Below are positions 53,152-62,729 of a DNA stretch of 64,000 bases, in pieces (the stretch's first letter is position 1; each line of letters opens with the position of its first letter). The notes under the pieces are model-generated. The model saw only the letters and a list, made by a program, of their open reading frames with translations, was not told the origin of the DNA and did not search any database. This DNA comes from Berberis thunbergii (Eukaryota > Streptophyta > Magnoliopsida > Ranunculales > Berberidaceae). The translations under genes were made by a program, and so were the position numbers. The stretch is from NCBI GenBank assembly GCA_003290165.1, contig QNQO01001155.1, positions 62,001 to 126,000 on the forward strand, in the 5' to 3' direction.

Positions 53152-54557
53152 CCTGACGTCATTCGCCATTTCAACCAACCAGCTTTAATCCTATGGTCTA
53201 CATCTGCTCCAATAGCTCCATTCTTTTGAATTATAGACCCTAGATATCGAAAAGCCTCACACTCCGGGACCTCGACACCTTCGATCTCAATTGCATTACT
53301 TTTCCCCCTTGGTTCACACCCAAAGTTGCACACTAGATACTCCGTCTTCGAACGGCTAATTCTAAAACCTTTACTCTCTAAAGCCTCCCGCCACTTAACT
53401 AATTTCTGACCTAAACCTGCACTAGTCTCATCCATTAAGACAATATCATCTGCAAATAACATGCACCAAGGTACATCTTCTTGCAGATGTCTCGTCAACT
53501 CATCCATGACCAAAGCAAAGAGATATGGACTTAATGCCGACCCTTGATGAAGTCCTACTGTCACTGAAAATTCACTAGACATCCCACCTACTGAGCGAAC
53601 ACTTGTTACAACCCCTTCATACATATCCTTAATGATATCGACATAACATTGATACACTTTCTTCCTTTCAAGCACCCACCAAATTAACTCTCTGGGGACC
53701 CTATCATATGCTTTCTCCAGATCAATAAAAACCATATGCAAACTCTTACGTGCCTCTCGATATTTTTCTACAGTTTGCCTAAGCAGGAAGATGGCATCCG
53801 TAGTAGACCTACCTGGCATAAATCCAAATTGATTCTCCGAAATCGTGGTTAAACTCCTAAGTCTTTGTTCTATAACTCTCTCCCAAAGTTTCATCGTATG
53901 ACTCATAAGCTTTATCCCTCTATAGTTCGAGCAATTCTGGATATCCCCTTTGTTCTTATAAATTGGTACCACAATGCTATGCCACCATGAATCTGGCATT
54001 TTTCTAGTTTCCAAAATCCTATTAAAGAGCTTAGTTAGCCATTGAATCCCAACTTCTCCCAGACATTTCCATGCTTCAATTGGTATATCATCCGGTCCAA
54101 CGGCCTTCCCTATCTTCATTCTTTTTAAGGCTTCTCTCACTTCTATGGCACTAACTCTGCGATGGAACACGCGATCTCTCCCTTCCTGTGAAGCATACCC
54201 CTCCAAGTTTAACTCCCCTACATGTGTTCCATTGAGTAGGTTCCAAAAGTAATCCTTCCATCTATCTAAAATAGCGTTATCATGCATTAAGACTCTTCCA
54301 TCCTCATGCTTAACACACTTAACATGACTCAAGTCCCTAGTTTTTCGTTCTCTAGCCTTCGCTATCTTGAAAATATCTTTCTCCCCTTCCTTCGTACCTA
54401 GCCTATTATAAAGAGCATCATACGCTCTCTTCTTAGCTTCCCCTACTGCTCTACTACTCAACTTCTTAGCCTGCTTATAAAGCTCATAAGACTCTAGGCA
54501 CCTATCTTTTTGCCACGCCATAAAGCATTTTTTCTTTTCCGCAATGGTTTGTTGCAC
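53152..54557 (-). pseudogene. RTE-type LINE reverse transcriptase (interrupted by CACTA)
   Basis: About 468 residues of LINE-derived RT are open. The motifs are NYRGIKLMSHTMKLWERVIE (residues about 212-231), NQFGFMPGRSTTDAI (242-256), VFIDLEKAYDRVPRELIWWV (276-295), LHQGSALSPYLFALVMDEL (336-354) and the catalytic FADD (368-371). RT copies element RNA at the nick. The reading frame is joined in frame to the endonuclease ORF upstream with only a TGA between, and it is cut at 53148 by the CACTA; the remaining C-terminus is at 36253-36737. Codons beyond 53152 belong to the CACTA terminus. Confidence 0.9.
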
Positions 54558-54596
54558 ATCCGCGTTCCACCACCATGTCTCCTTACCATAAAAACC

Positions 54597-55766
54597 TCAT
54601 CTTTTGGCCTGTCCTAACTCTTCCTTCGCACATCTTCTTATTCGGTTTGCCAAATGTTCAAAAAGATCCGCGCTACTAGTCCTATCATTTGGTTCTAGAT
54701 TCTCCCCACCCTCTAAAACTGACTGGCCACCCACAATCCTCTTTCTAAATCTTTGGCACACATCTCCCTGTAAGGTCCACCACTTAATTCTCGGTCTAGC
54801 CTGTTCTATAGCAATGTGACTCCTACTCTTAAGACAAAAATCGAGAACTAACAGCCTATGTTGGGATGTCAGACACTCTCCTGGTATAACCTTACAATTT
54901 TTACACCTACCTAAATCGTGTCTCTTCACAAGAAAATAATCAATTTGACTTCTATTGCGCCCACTCGCAAAGGTCACCAAGTGATCTTCCCTCTTCTTAT
55001 AAAAAGTATTTACGATCCCTAAATCCTGAGCTAAAGCAAAATCTAGAATATAAATCCCCGCAGTGTTTCGATCCCCAAAGCCTTGACCTCCATGTACCCT
55101 CTCATACTCAACTCTATCCTTACCGACATGGCCATTTAAATCCCCACCTAGGAAAACCCTATCGGAAGATGGAATTTCAAGAACTAACTCCTCTAAAGAG
55201 TCCCAAAAATCCTTCTTAGGCTCCTCGTCCAAACCCACTTGGGGTGCATACACACTAATAACATGCACTATCTCTAGTTCTAAAGCTAATTTAATACTTA
55301 TGATTCTATCCCCAAACCTCCTAACGTCGACTATTGCATCCTTAAAAACTTTATCTACCACTATTCCCACCCCGTTCCTAGTGCCATCTTTACCAGAATA
55401 GAAGAGTTTGAACCCTCCTCCTAAATCTTTAGCTTTGTTCCCCTTCCATTTTGTCTCTTGAAGACAAACTATGTTTACTTTCCTCCTACGCAGGACATCC
55501 ACTAATTCTATTGTCTTTCCCGTCAAGGTTCCTATGTTCCAAGAGGCTAATCTAATCCTTCTATCTCTAGCTCTAACCTGGACTAACTTCTTTACTCGCC
55601 CCCGTCCAGAAAGGTGCGAGAACCCTTGCCTATTTAACACTACAGTCGGGCGCCGCTGCAGCGCGCATTGCTCATAAGTCACTACACCCGAGCATAGGTG
55701 CAGCGCGTCGCTTATAGCGGGGGACGCCCTAACCTTCTGCATTAATCTTTTTGAACCAATATCCAT
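54597..55766 (-). CDS. RTE-type LINE endonuclease (APE-type) ORF
   Basis: This is an apurinic endonuclease-like domain that nicks target DNA. Motifs are ASWNIGTLTG (residues 74-83), CLQETKWKG (101-109), ISVYAPQVG (170-178), LGGDLNGHVG (206-215), SQIDYFLV (273-280) and SQHRLLVLDF (301-310), covering the catalytic Asn, Glu, Asp and His positions. It is open over 389 residues. It ends at a TGA directly before GFYGKETWWWN, after which the RT ORF continues in the same frame. In related elements endonuclease and RT form one ORF, so this TGA is probably a single nonsense mutation. Confidence 0.9.
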   Translation of the reverse strand: MDIGSKRLMQKVRASPAISDALHLCSGVVTYEQCALQRRPTVVLNRQGFSHLSGRGRVKKLVQVRARDRRIRLASWNIGTLTGKTIELVDVLRRRKVNIVCLQETKWKGNKAKDLGGGFKLFYSGKDGTRNGVGIVVDKVFKDAIVDVRRFGDRIISIKLALELEIVHVISVYAPQVGLDEEPKKDFWDSLEELVLEIPSSDRVFLGGDLNGHVGKDRVEYERVHGGQGFGDRNTAGIYILDFALAQDLGIVNTFYKKREDHLVTFASGRNRSQIDYFLVKRHDLGRCKNCKVIPGECLTSQHRLLVLDFCLKSRSHIAIEQARPRIKWWTLQGDVCQRFRKRIVGGQSVLEGGENLEPNDRTSSADLFEHLANRIRRCAKEELGQAKR

Positions 55767-57756
55767 ACTTTATTCTTTTGATTTTGATTAGTTTGACCTA
55801 ACAATTTCATAATGTTAGAAAAATCAAATAAATTATTTTGTAGCTCGAAACAGGAAAAAGTATATGTATCATGTAAAACATCATTCTGCAAAACTTTCAT
55901 ACAATGAGTTTTTCCTAATTCTGAACTGTTTGTTTAGAAAAACTGATATCTATATTTTGACAGCAACTATCTTACATATTATAACTAGAAATAAGACTCT
56001 TGTGGCTTGGTTAAAGATAATGTAAATCAAAGTTTTTGGGACTTTTATAGGTCGAATCATGATAGCTCGAGGTGAGTTTTCTCAGGTAGATTTTAGTATA
56101 AGTGAACATTTACATCTAGAATGGTTTGAGGTGAATTTACTGATGAGTTCATTTGAAAGATCTTATTGTTTGTTTTGATTCATGAAGGAGTAAAATAATA
56201 TAAGTTAATATTTGGGCCTAAAACAAGGTCACGTTTTTCATGATTTGTTTAGGTAAATTTGTGAAAGATAAAATGGTGGGGAGACGCTCAGTTTGTTATC
56301 TATGAAGTACCACGGTTAGGACACACAAAAATATGTGGTGCAGATTGGGAAAGCAATACGACATATTTTCACTAATGATGTTTGTGTATCTGAAATTGTG
56401 AGTTTAATGGATTCTGGGTGAAAAATAGAAAGATGGGTTGGTTTAGTTCTTTGGGGTTTTGATGAATCTGACTAAATTATTTGACTAGTTGATTGGTGGA
56501 GTGATCTATATTTTGGTGGTCAATATTTATGATGAATTTTACTAAATAGTTTGACAAGCTGAGTTGTGGAGTGATTTGTATTTGGTGGTTAATATTGATG
56601 ATGAATTGACTACATATTTTGACAAGCTGGGTTGTGGAGTGATATGTATTTGGTGGTTAATATCGAGTCCAAGAGAATTGTTATTTCTCAACTACAAAGT
56701 ATTGTTTATGTGAGAGGTTTTGACTAAATAGTTTATTTTTATATTTGGGTTGTATAGATTATTTGTGATTTATTGTTAATATTGTTGGCGATAGAGGTAT
56801 TGTATTGAGTTGTTTAGGTTTTGTGTTTAGTGTTTTTTATTAGGAAAAAGAAATTAACAAGTGAAGTGGGGATTATTGAAGATTACAAAACTTACTATTA
56901 TTGGTTGTGAATTATTTGAGGGAAATAAAAATGGAGTTGAAATTCAAATTTTTATTGTTTACGTGTGTAGTGAATAATATGCTTTGAACTAACCATTTGG
57001 GAATTGAAGACTAGTTTACGGGTCAAGTAAATACTAGCTTAGCAGTGGGTTTCATCCAGTTCGCGTTGTTATTAGTATGGGCAACATTGTGCTGACTACT
57101 ATTAATGATTACTCATGAACTCACTCGTGTTTTGAAATGATAAACAATTATTTGTTGATTGAGTTGTAATTAGACAATAGAGATAGTTTGGTTCAAATAG
57201 GTTATAATAGTTTGTGTCAATGAGGAATTTAGAATGTAGAAAGAAAAGTGAGCATGTTGAGTCATTACATATAGACATAGGGGAATAAGACTATTTGTGT
57301 CCAATGTGCATTCAAGTGCTGAAATGTCACGGATATTGAATGGTCTTACTGAGTTAAGTTGTTATTTGTGTTGGTAATATTGTAATGAAGACTAGTACGG
57401 ATTATTCATGAACTCATTCATGTTTTGTTGAGATAGGTATTAATGGTTTAGTGGTTTCATAGTGATCCTTGAGATATTAAGTGTCGGAGAATGTATGTTA
57501 ATGCATTATGATAAATTTGAGTATTTGATGGTTATGCAAATTAACTTTGCTAAGTTGCATTGAGATTTAGTTTATTTTTATGCCCTTTTCCACAACTCCG
57601 AAATAAAAAGTGAAGAAATAAAAAAGAATGAAAAATATGATTTTAGTATACAGACTTGCTTGTATACTTGGTATATGATTTTAGTATGCAGACTTGCTTG
57701 CACACTGAGTATAACGTTCCATGTGAATGCAAATGTATGTATAATGATATACTTGT
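55767..57756 (+). repeat. large LTR copy B, second part
   Basis: The sequence after the LINE (AACAATTTCATAATGTTAG) matches AACAATTTCGTAATGTTAA at 36047, showing that the LTR continues here. Near 57648-57715 it shares CAGACTTGCTTGTATAC and ACGTTCCATGTGA with copy A. It is cut at 57757 by insertion of element E4. Most of 55800-57600 is AT-rich with no gene. A GTTGTGGAGTGAT.TTGTATTTGGTGGT segment is repeated near 56560 and 56630. Confidence 0.65.
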
Positions 57757-58323
57757 TGATGATACATCAAAATAAACTGATCATCACGATCATACATGTG
57801 GCATAAATACTCATCTCGAGGATACAACGAGCAACCTATTGGGTAAGCTCATAAAGCTCAGAAAGAATGAGGTCAATTATAGAGGCCCAAACTAGGCCCA
57901 CCACTGTGGAGACGTAAACAGAGCCCAAATTCAGGCCCAAATGAATCAGAGCCCAAGTCCAGGTCCGATACAAGTTCTCTCATAAAGAAGATGAACGTTG
58001 CATAAAGAAAGAGTCGTGAAGGGAGTTACGCCTCCACGAACGCATTTCCATTAAGGATGAGACTATTACAAGAAATATCTCCTTCCGTTGCGCCTCACAT
58101 GCTTAAGTCACACAAAGAGTTGACCACGGCCATTATAAAAGGTAAAGAGAACATTCGACACAGGTATGCAACTTTAACTGAGTTTTGTCCAGATTTGAAT
58201 CATTTTTCCAACAGAGTTACTGACTTAAGCATTAAAGTGCCTTCGGCCACCAAAAAGGTGGTCCTTGGCAGTCTAACAGTTGTTTTGCAGGTCAAACTCT
58301 GATGACGATTTTTTGTCGCATCA
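57757..58323 (+). repeat. 5' LTR of element E4
   Basis: The LTR is 567 bp, TGATGATACATC to GTCGCATCA. It is a diverged relative of the LTRs of E1-E3. The conserved hairpin here is GGCCACCAAAAAGGTGGTCC (58245-58264), with a changed loop but a kept stem. Confidence 0.85.
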
Positions 58324-58800
58324 GTCTGGAGTCGTTCGTGGGAAACGATGAGTTCCTTTTCTAAAAAAATAAAACACACAATGACAAGGCTCACCACAAC
58401 ATAATAAAAGATCGACAAGCCAACGGATAAAATAATGCAGTCTACAGATCATGACAACTCGCCCTTCGATGCATCACTAACAGCTAGAGGAGAGGATATA
58501 GCCCGGATCACCAAACCAATAGCATCCGAGAATGCGAATCCATAACGCACAGTAGTCCAGACAACCCAAATATTCGACGACGATGCCACGAACCCTCAGG
58601 TGAATTTGCTCATAATCCAAATGGAACACGTAATAAAGATGCTGGAGAAAATCACACAATACCACACTCAGCTGGCTAATCATGTTCAAGCAAAACCACA
58701 AAAAAACTCAGCCAATCGAGCTCAAGGGAGTGATGAAATCCCAACAGAACCCTAACAAGGAAACTTTGAAAGCAGCGAGCTCCCTCGAGGCAAGAATCCG

Positions 58801-59900
58801 TTGTGTGAAGGGAGGCTTACTGAAATCATGTTCAGAATAAGGGGCACAGATCCTAACATACTTTACGAGTTGGCAAAACCGCCATTCTCCGACGCCCTCA
58901 TGAAAACGGCAATGCCAAAAAATTTAACTCCACCAAAATTCGAGGTATATGATGGCACTTCTGACCCAACCAATCATTTGAGGCACTTCCACCACATGAT
59001 GGCCCTGAAGGAGACCACAGAGTTGATCTTATGCAGGACATTCCCAATTAGCCTCACGTCTACAGTGATGAACTAGTTCAATAGCCTACCACCGAGGTCA
59101 ATAGATTCCTTTCAATCTCTGGCCACCGCTTTCATCACCAAATTCGAAGCCAGCGGATGAGGAAAGGGCCACACTACCTCCTGCAGATCAGACAAAAGCC
59201 CGACAAAACAATACGGGAATATGTCACCCATTTTACCAATGAATTGATGATGATTAACGGATGTAGCAATGACACGGCAGCTACAACCTTCGTGGCAAAA
59301 TTGAAAAAATACCCCTTCTTTGACACTCTTAACCTGGAGCCTCCAAAAGGCATGGTAATCCTGCCAAAAATAGCACAATAGCATATCTCCCTAGAGAAAA
59401 TGAAGGCAACCAGGAGGAAAATTGATCAAGAAAGAGAAAATTTTCAAGAAAACGAGAAAGAAATGACGAAAGAAGGCAGGATGACTGATAACAAGAAGGC
59501 GACAACCCGACAAAGAAGCATCGGAGCGGCGAAATGAGCGATTTGCGACGACAAGAATCCGGGGGTCACAACCAACATGAACTTGACAGGAATAGGTAAC
59601 GAGCATAATAAAGACCACGTACAAGCCATACACAACCCTGAAGACAAGTCGAGCAAATGTACTAAAACACAGTGAAGTTGGACAACGTCAACTGGCCGCT
59701 CCAGATGAGAAGGGATCCGGAAAGGAGAGACAAAACAAATATTGTTCGTTCCATAGGAATCATGAGCATAATAACAAAGAATTCTACAACTTAAATGACG
59801 AAATCGTGCACTGGGCTCAGAAAGAACTACTCGACAACTTCATCGGAATGCCAGATAAACAGATATCGTGGAATGAGAAAACAGACAATACTGTAGAATC
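58801..59900 (+). pseudogene. gag of element E4 (stop codons and frameshift)
   Basis: It reads MPKNLTPPKFEVYDGTSDPT then NHLRHFHHMMALKETTEL and LCRTFPISLTSTVMN. A TAG then replaces Trp, followed by FNSLPPRSIDSFQSLATAFI. After a frameshift it gives KGPHYLLQIRQKPDKTIREY and VTHFTNELMMINGCSND. Near 59733-59810 a zinc-knuckle-like CSFHRNHEHNNKEFYNLNDE follows the Tat-clade pattern, with Phe-Tyr where Cys is expected. Confidence 0.8.
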
Positions 59901-59904
59901 AAAA

Positions 59905-60342
59905 TAACAATCCAGAGAGTTGATAAATGCCACACACTGCATAGCTAGAGGAAACAGAGCACGCGAAGCAAATGGGCGAACTCCTCACTCGAACCAATTT
60001 ATATCGGAACAAGGGTCTTGACGAAACACTTCACGAATGCATAAAACATGGAGAAGTTTGCATCAGCCAATACATACAAGTCAAAGGGCCCCATCAGCAG
60101 CTATAAGCTCAACTTGAACCACTAACAACATACAAGGACAAAGCAAAAAAAAAAAAACAAAGATACAAAAACACTAGCCCCCAATACAAAGGCCAGCAAC
60201 GAGCAAAGAAAGATGAAACAAATTATACTTCGAACCAGCATAAATGTCATAACGGCCATGGCTGATGACAAAATCAAGGAAATGTCAATAAAGATTACGA
60301 ATTCATAAACTCCAAATCTTCGCGCAGACAACAAGAAGTAAA
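59905..60342 (+). other. unassigned part of element E4 between gag and repeats
   Basis: No protease, RT or integrase motif is visible. It is A-rich with short ORFs only. Confidence 0.45.
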
Positions 60343-61075
60343 GTTGGACACCCGAGTCACCTAAACACAAAACTTCAAGTTGACCTAGATGTCAGACTAA
60401 CGAAGAAAAAGTTGGACACCCGAGTCAACTAAACACAAAAGCTTCGAATCGACCGAGATGTCGAGTTAATGAAGTAAATGTTAGACACCCGAGTCACCTA
60501 AACACAAAAACTTTGAGTTGACCTAGATGTCGAACTAACGAAATAAAAGTTGGACACCTAAGTCAACTAAACACAAAAGCTTCGGATCGATCAAGATGTT
60601 GAGTTAATGAAGTAAAGGTTGGATATCCGAATCACCTAAATACAAAAACTTTGAGTCGACCGAGATGTCAGACTAACAAGGTAAAGGTTGGACACCTGAG
60701 TCACCTATACACAAAATATTCGAGTCAACCTAGATATCGGACTAACGAAGTAAACGTTGGACACCCGAGTCGACTAAACACAAAAGCTTCGAATCGACCG
60801 AAATGTCTAGTTAACAAAGTAAAGGTTGGATACCCGAGTCACCTAAACACAAAAAACCTGAATCGACCAAGATGTCGATCTAACAAGTAAAGGTTGGACA
60901 CCCGAGTCACCTAAACACAAAAAACTTCGAATCGACCGAGATGTCGAGGTAACGAAGTAACGGTTTGACACCTAAGTCGACTAAACACAAAAAAACTTTG
61001 AATCAACCAAGATGTTGAACTAACAAAGTAAAGGTTGGACACCCGAGCCAACTACACGGATGTCAACCCTAAACT
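60343..61075 (+). repeat. tandem array of about 69-bp units in element E4
   Basis: Ten to eleven units each start GTTGGACACCCGAGTCACCT, continue AAACACAAAA..CTTCGA.TC and end GATGTCGA.TTAACGAAGTAAA. The early units alternate between two forms (CACCTAAAC..TTGAGTTGACC and CAACTAAAC..TTCGAATCGACC), so a 138-bp dimer is the higher-order period there. No spacer-like unique sequence lies between units. Confidence 0.9.
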
Positions 61076-61406
61076 CCAAATCGACCACGATGTCAAGTTG
61101 ACGAAATAGATGCTCAACAAATAGATTAACAAAAGGATTTCAAACCGACATACACAAAGTCAGAGTTAAAAGAACAAGTGGTCTAAGGCGCCAAACTCAA
61201 GTCCTGGTCCTCTAACGAGGGCGTGGATTCAAATCCTACTTCTTTACAGCAAATCAGAAAGGATAAAAGTGTCCAACCATTAGATGAGTAGTAAGCCTAA
61301 GCACGGAAGTAGTTATAAAAAAATTTGATACAAAAGTCACGATAGCTACAACAAAACCAAAAGGAAGAAGAAGAAAAACAACAAAAGTCAAATTTTATTG
61401 ATAACA

Positions 61407-62713
61407 CTATTTTGTTACATTCGGAGAAGGAGATAACAAAGTGGGAGAAGAAACAAAAGCAGTAGTAGGATCAATACTAGTTGGAACAGGCGAAAAACTC
61501 TTTTCAAGATAGGAGAGTGTTAATGGCTCCTCTGCTACTGAAACAGATTCCTTGACATCGTCATTTTCAAAAGATTCAACATCCAGGTGATGGTACTTAG
61601 ACAAATCCTTGTCGAGCCCTTCGATATAATCTAGAAGCTCAACTTGCCCATAAACAATTCGCTTCCAATCTTTGGCTTCAACCACACGAAGCCTATCCTT
61701 GGTAGCAGTGAGTTCATTTTTTGTAGCGGCAAGCTGCCCTTCAGCAGTGAAGAGCATACAGGAAGCATCTACCTTGACATCATTAAGCACAACAATTATC
61801 TATTCCACTCGCCTCTCAGCAGCATCACACATAACAGATTGCTCCAATTCAGAACGAAAAGTGTCATCGAAAGTTGTTTTCTTAGCGAATAACTCTTTTC
61901 ATTACTTATACGAGCGCAAACCTCATCTAACTTGGCTTTCAAAAAGTCAAGCTCAGCAACAGACTTATTTCGCATATTTTTTGCCGTCGTCAAAGACTTT
62001 TGAGCAGCCATTGCAGCTTTCTCCGAGCATGTGCATTACATTTTCAACACATCAAATTGAGAAAAGAACATGAGAAAACATCATCAATAACGCTGCCAAC
62101 CTCCGCTCCAAAAGAGCCACTTGATCACGACCAACTCGATAAACCGAGTCCATTACCCCTGCATAAACGAGATGATTCATCCCGTTCATTATCTGCTCAA
62201 GACCATGGTCAATATGATCAAACAGGTCAAGCATGGGCATCAAAGGCCTTTCCACCAGCCGCCTGTACCATTCATTTACCAATTTACATGCACCATCTTA
62301 CACGTCGAGCTGAGTAAACCAACAGAACTTGCCGTTAGACTTGATACGGATATCCTTCGGCCCAGGCTCAATCCAATTAATCCGTGGATGAAGGACATGA
62401 GTCCAAAAGCAGTTAAGAACCACCACCGACAGCAGGGAGTAAAGAAGGAATAATAGTAACACCAGAAAAACTATGGTTATCCTCCCGTCATGAAGCGTCC
62501 GTTGCAAGGGAATGACTGACGGTAGCAGCAGGAGCAAGAGAAACCTAACGGACAGGATAAGAAACTTGGAACCCGGCTATTTCGCTGACATCGATGGAAG
62601 GAGAGGGAGATTGACCACTCATTCTTCTCCCTCCACCCCCCCTTAGCCTCGAAGCACATCTCAAAAGAAATCTTACCATCCCAACTCCACCTTTCTCCCG
62701 TCGTTCGATTCAT
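61407..62713 (-). pseudogene. antisense extra ORF of element E4 (coiled-coil, broken)
   Basis: Minus-strand pieces are 62713-62477, 62282-62052, 62011-61796 and 61790-61407. The last reads SCMLFTAEGQLAATKNELTA then TKDRLRVVEAKDWKRIVYGQ, strongly coiled-coil. The KDWKRIVYGQVELLDYIEG segment parallels EFHWIVHGRLELLAMM of the E3 ORF (near 31900), confirming homology. This is the antisense protein of Tat-clade elements; its function is not known. Confidence 0.65.
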
Positions 62714-62729
62714 TCAGGTGATGCTACCA

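Larger units (their letters stand above)
57757..62713 (+). mobile_element. Tat-like gypsy element E4: gag, 69-bp tandem repeats, antisense ORF
   Basis: It starts with a 5' LTR (57757-58323) followed by a primer-type sequence (GTCTGGAGTCGTTCGTGGGA). Gag comes next (58801-59900), then a tandem-repeat array and an antisense coiled-coil ORF. No protease, RT or integrase was found. The element is inserted in large LTR copy B. An L1 LINE ORF1 begins right after 62713, so the 3' LTR is displaced beyond the window or lost. Confidence 0.8.

Noticed and set aside
60343..61075. CRISPR-like regularly repeated array
   Set aside because: Units are contiguous and diverged along their whole length, with no unique spacers, and the array lies inside a plant retrotransposon.
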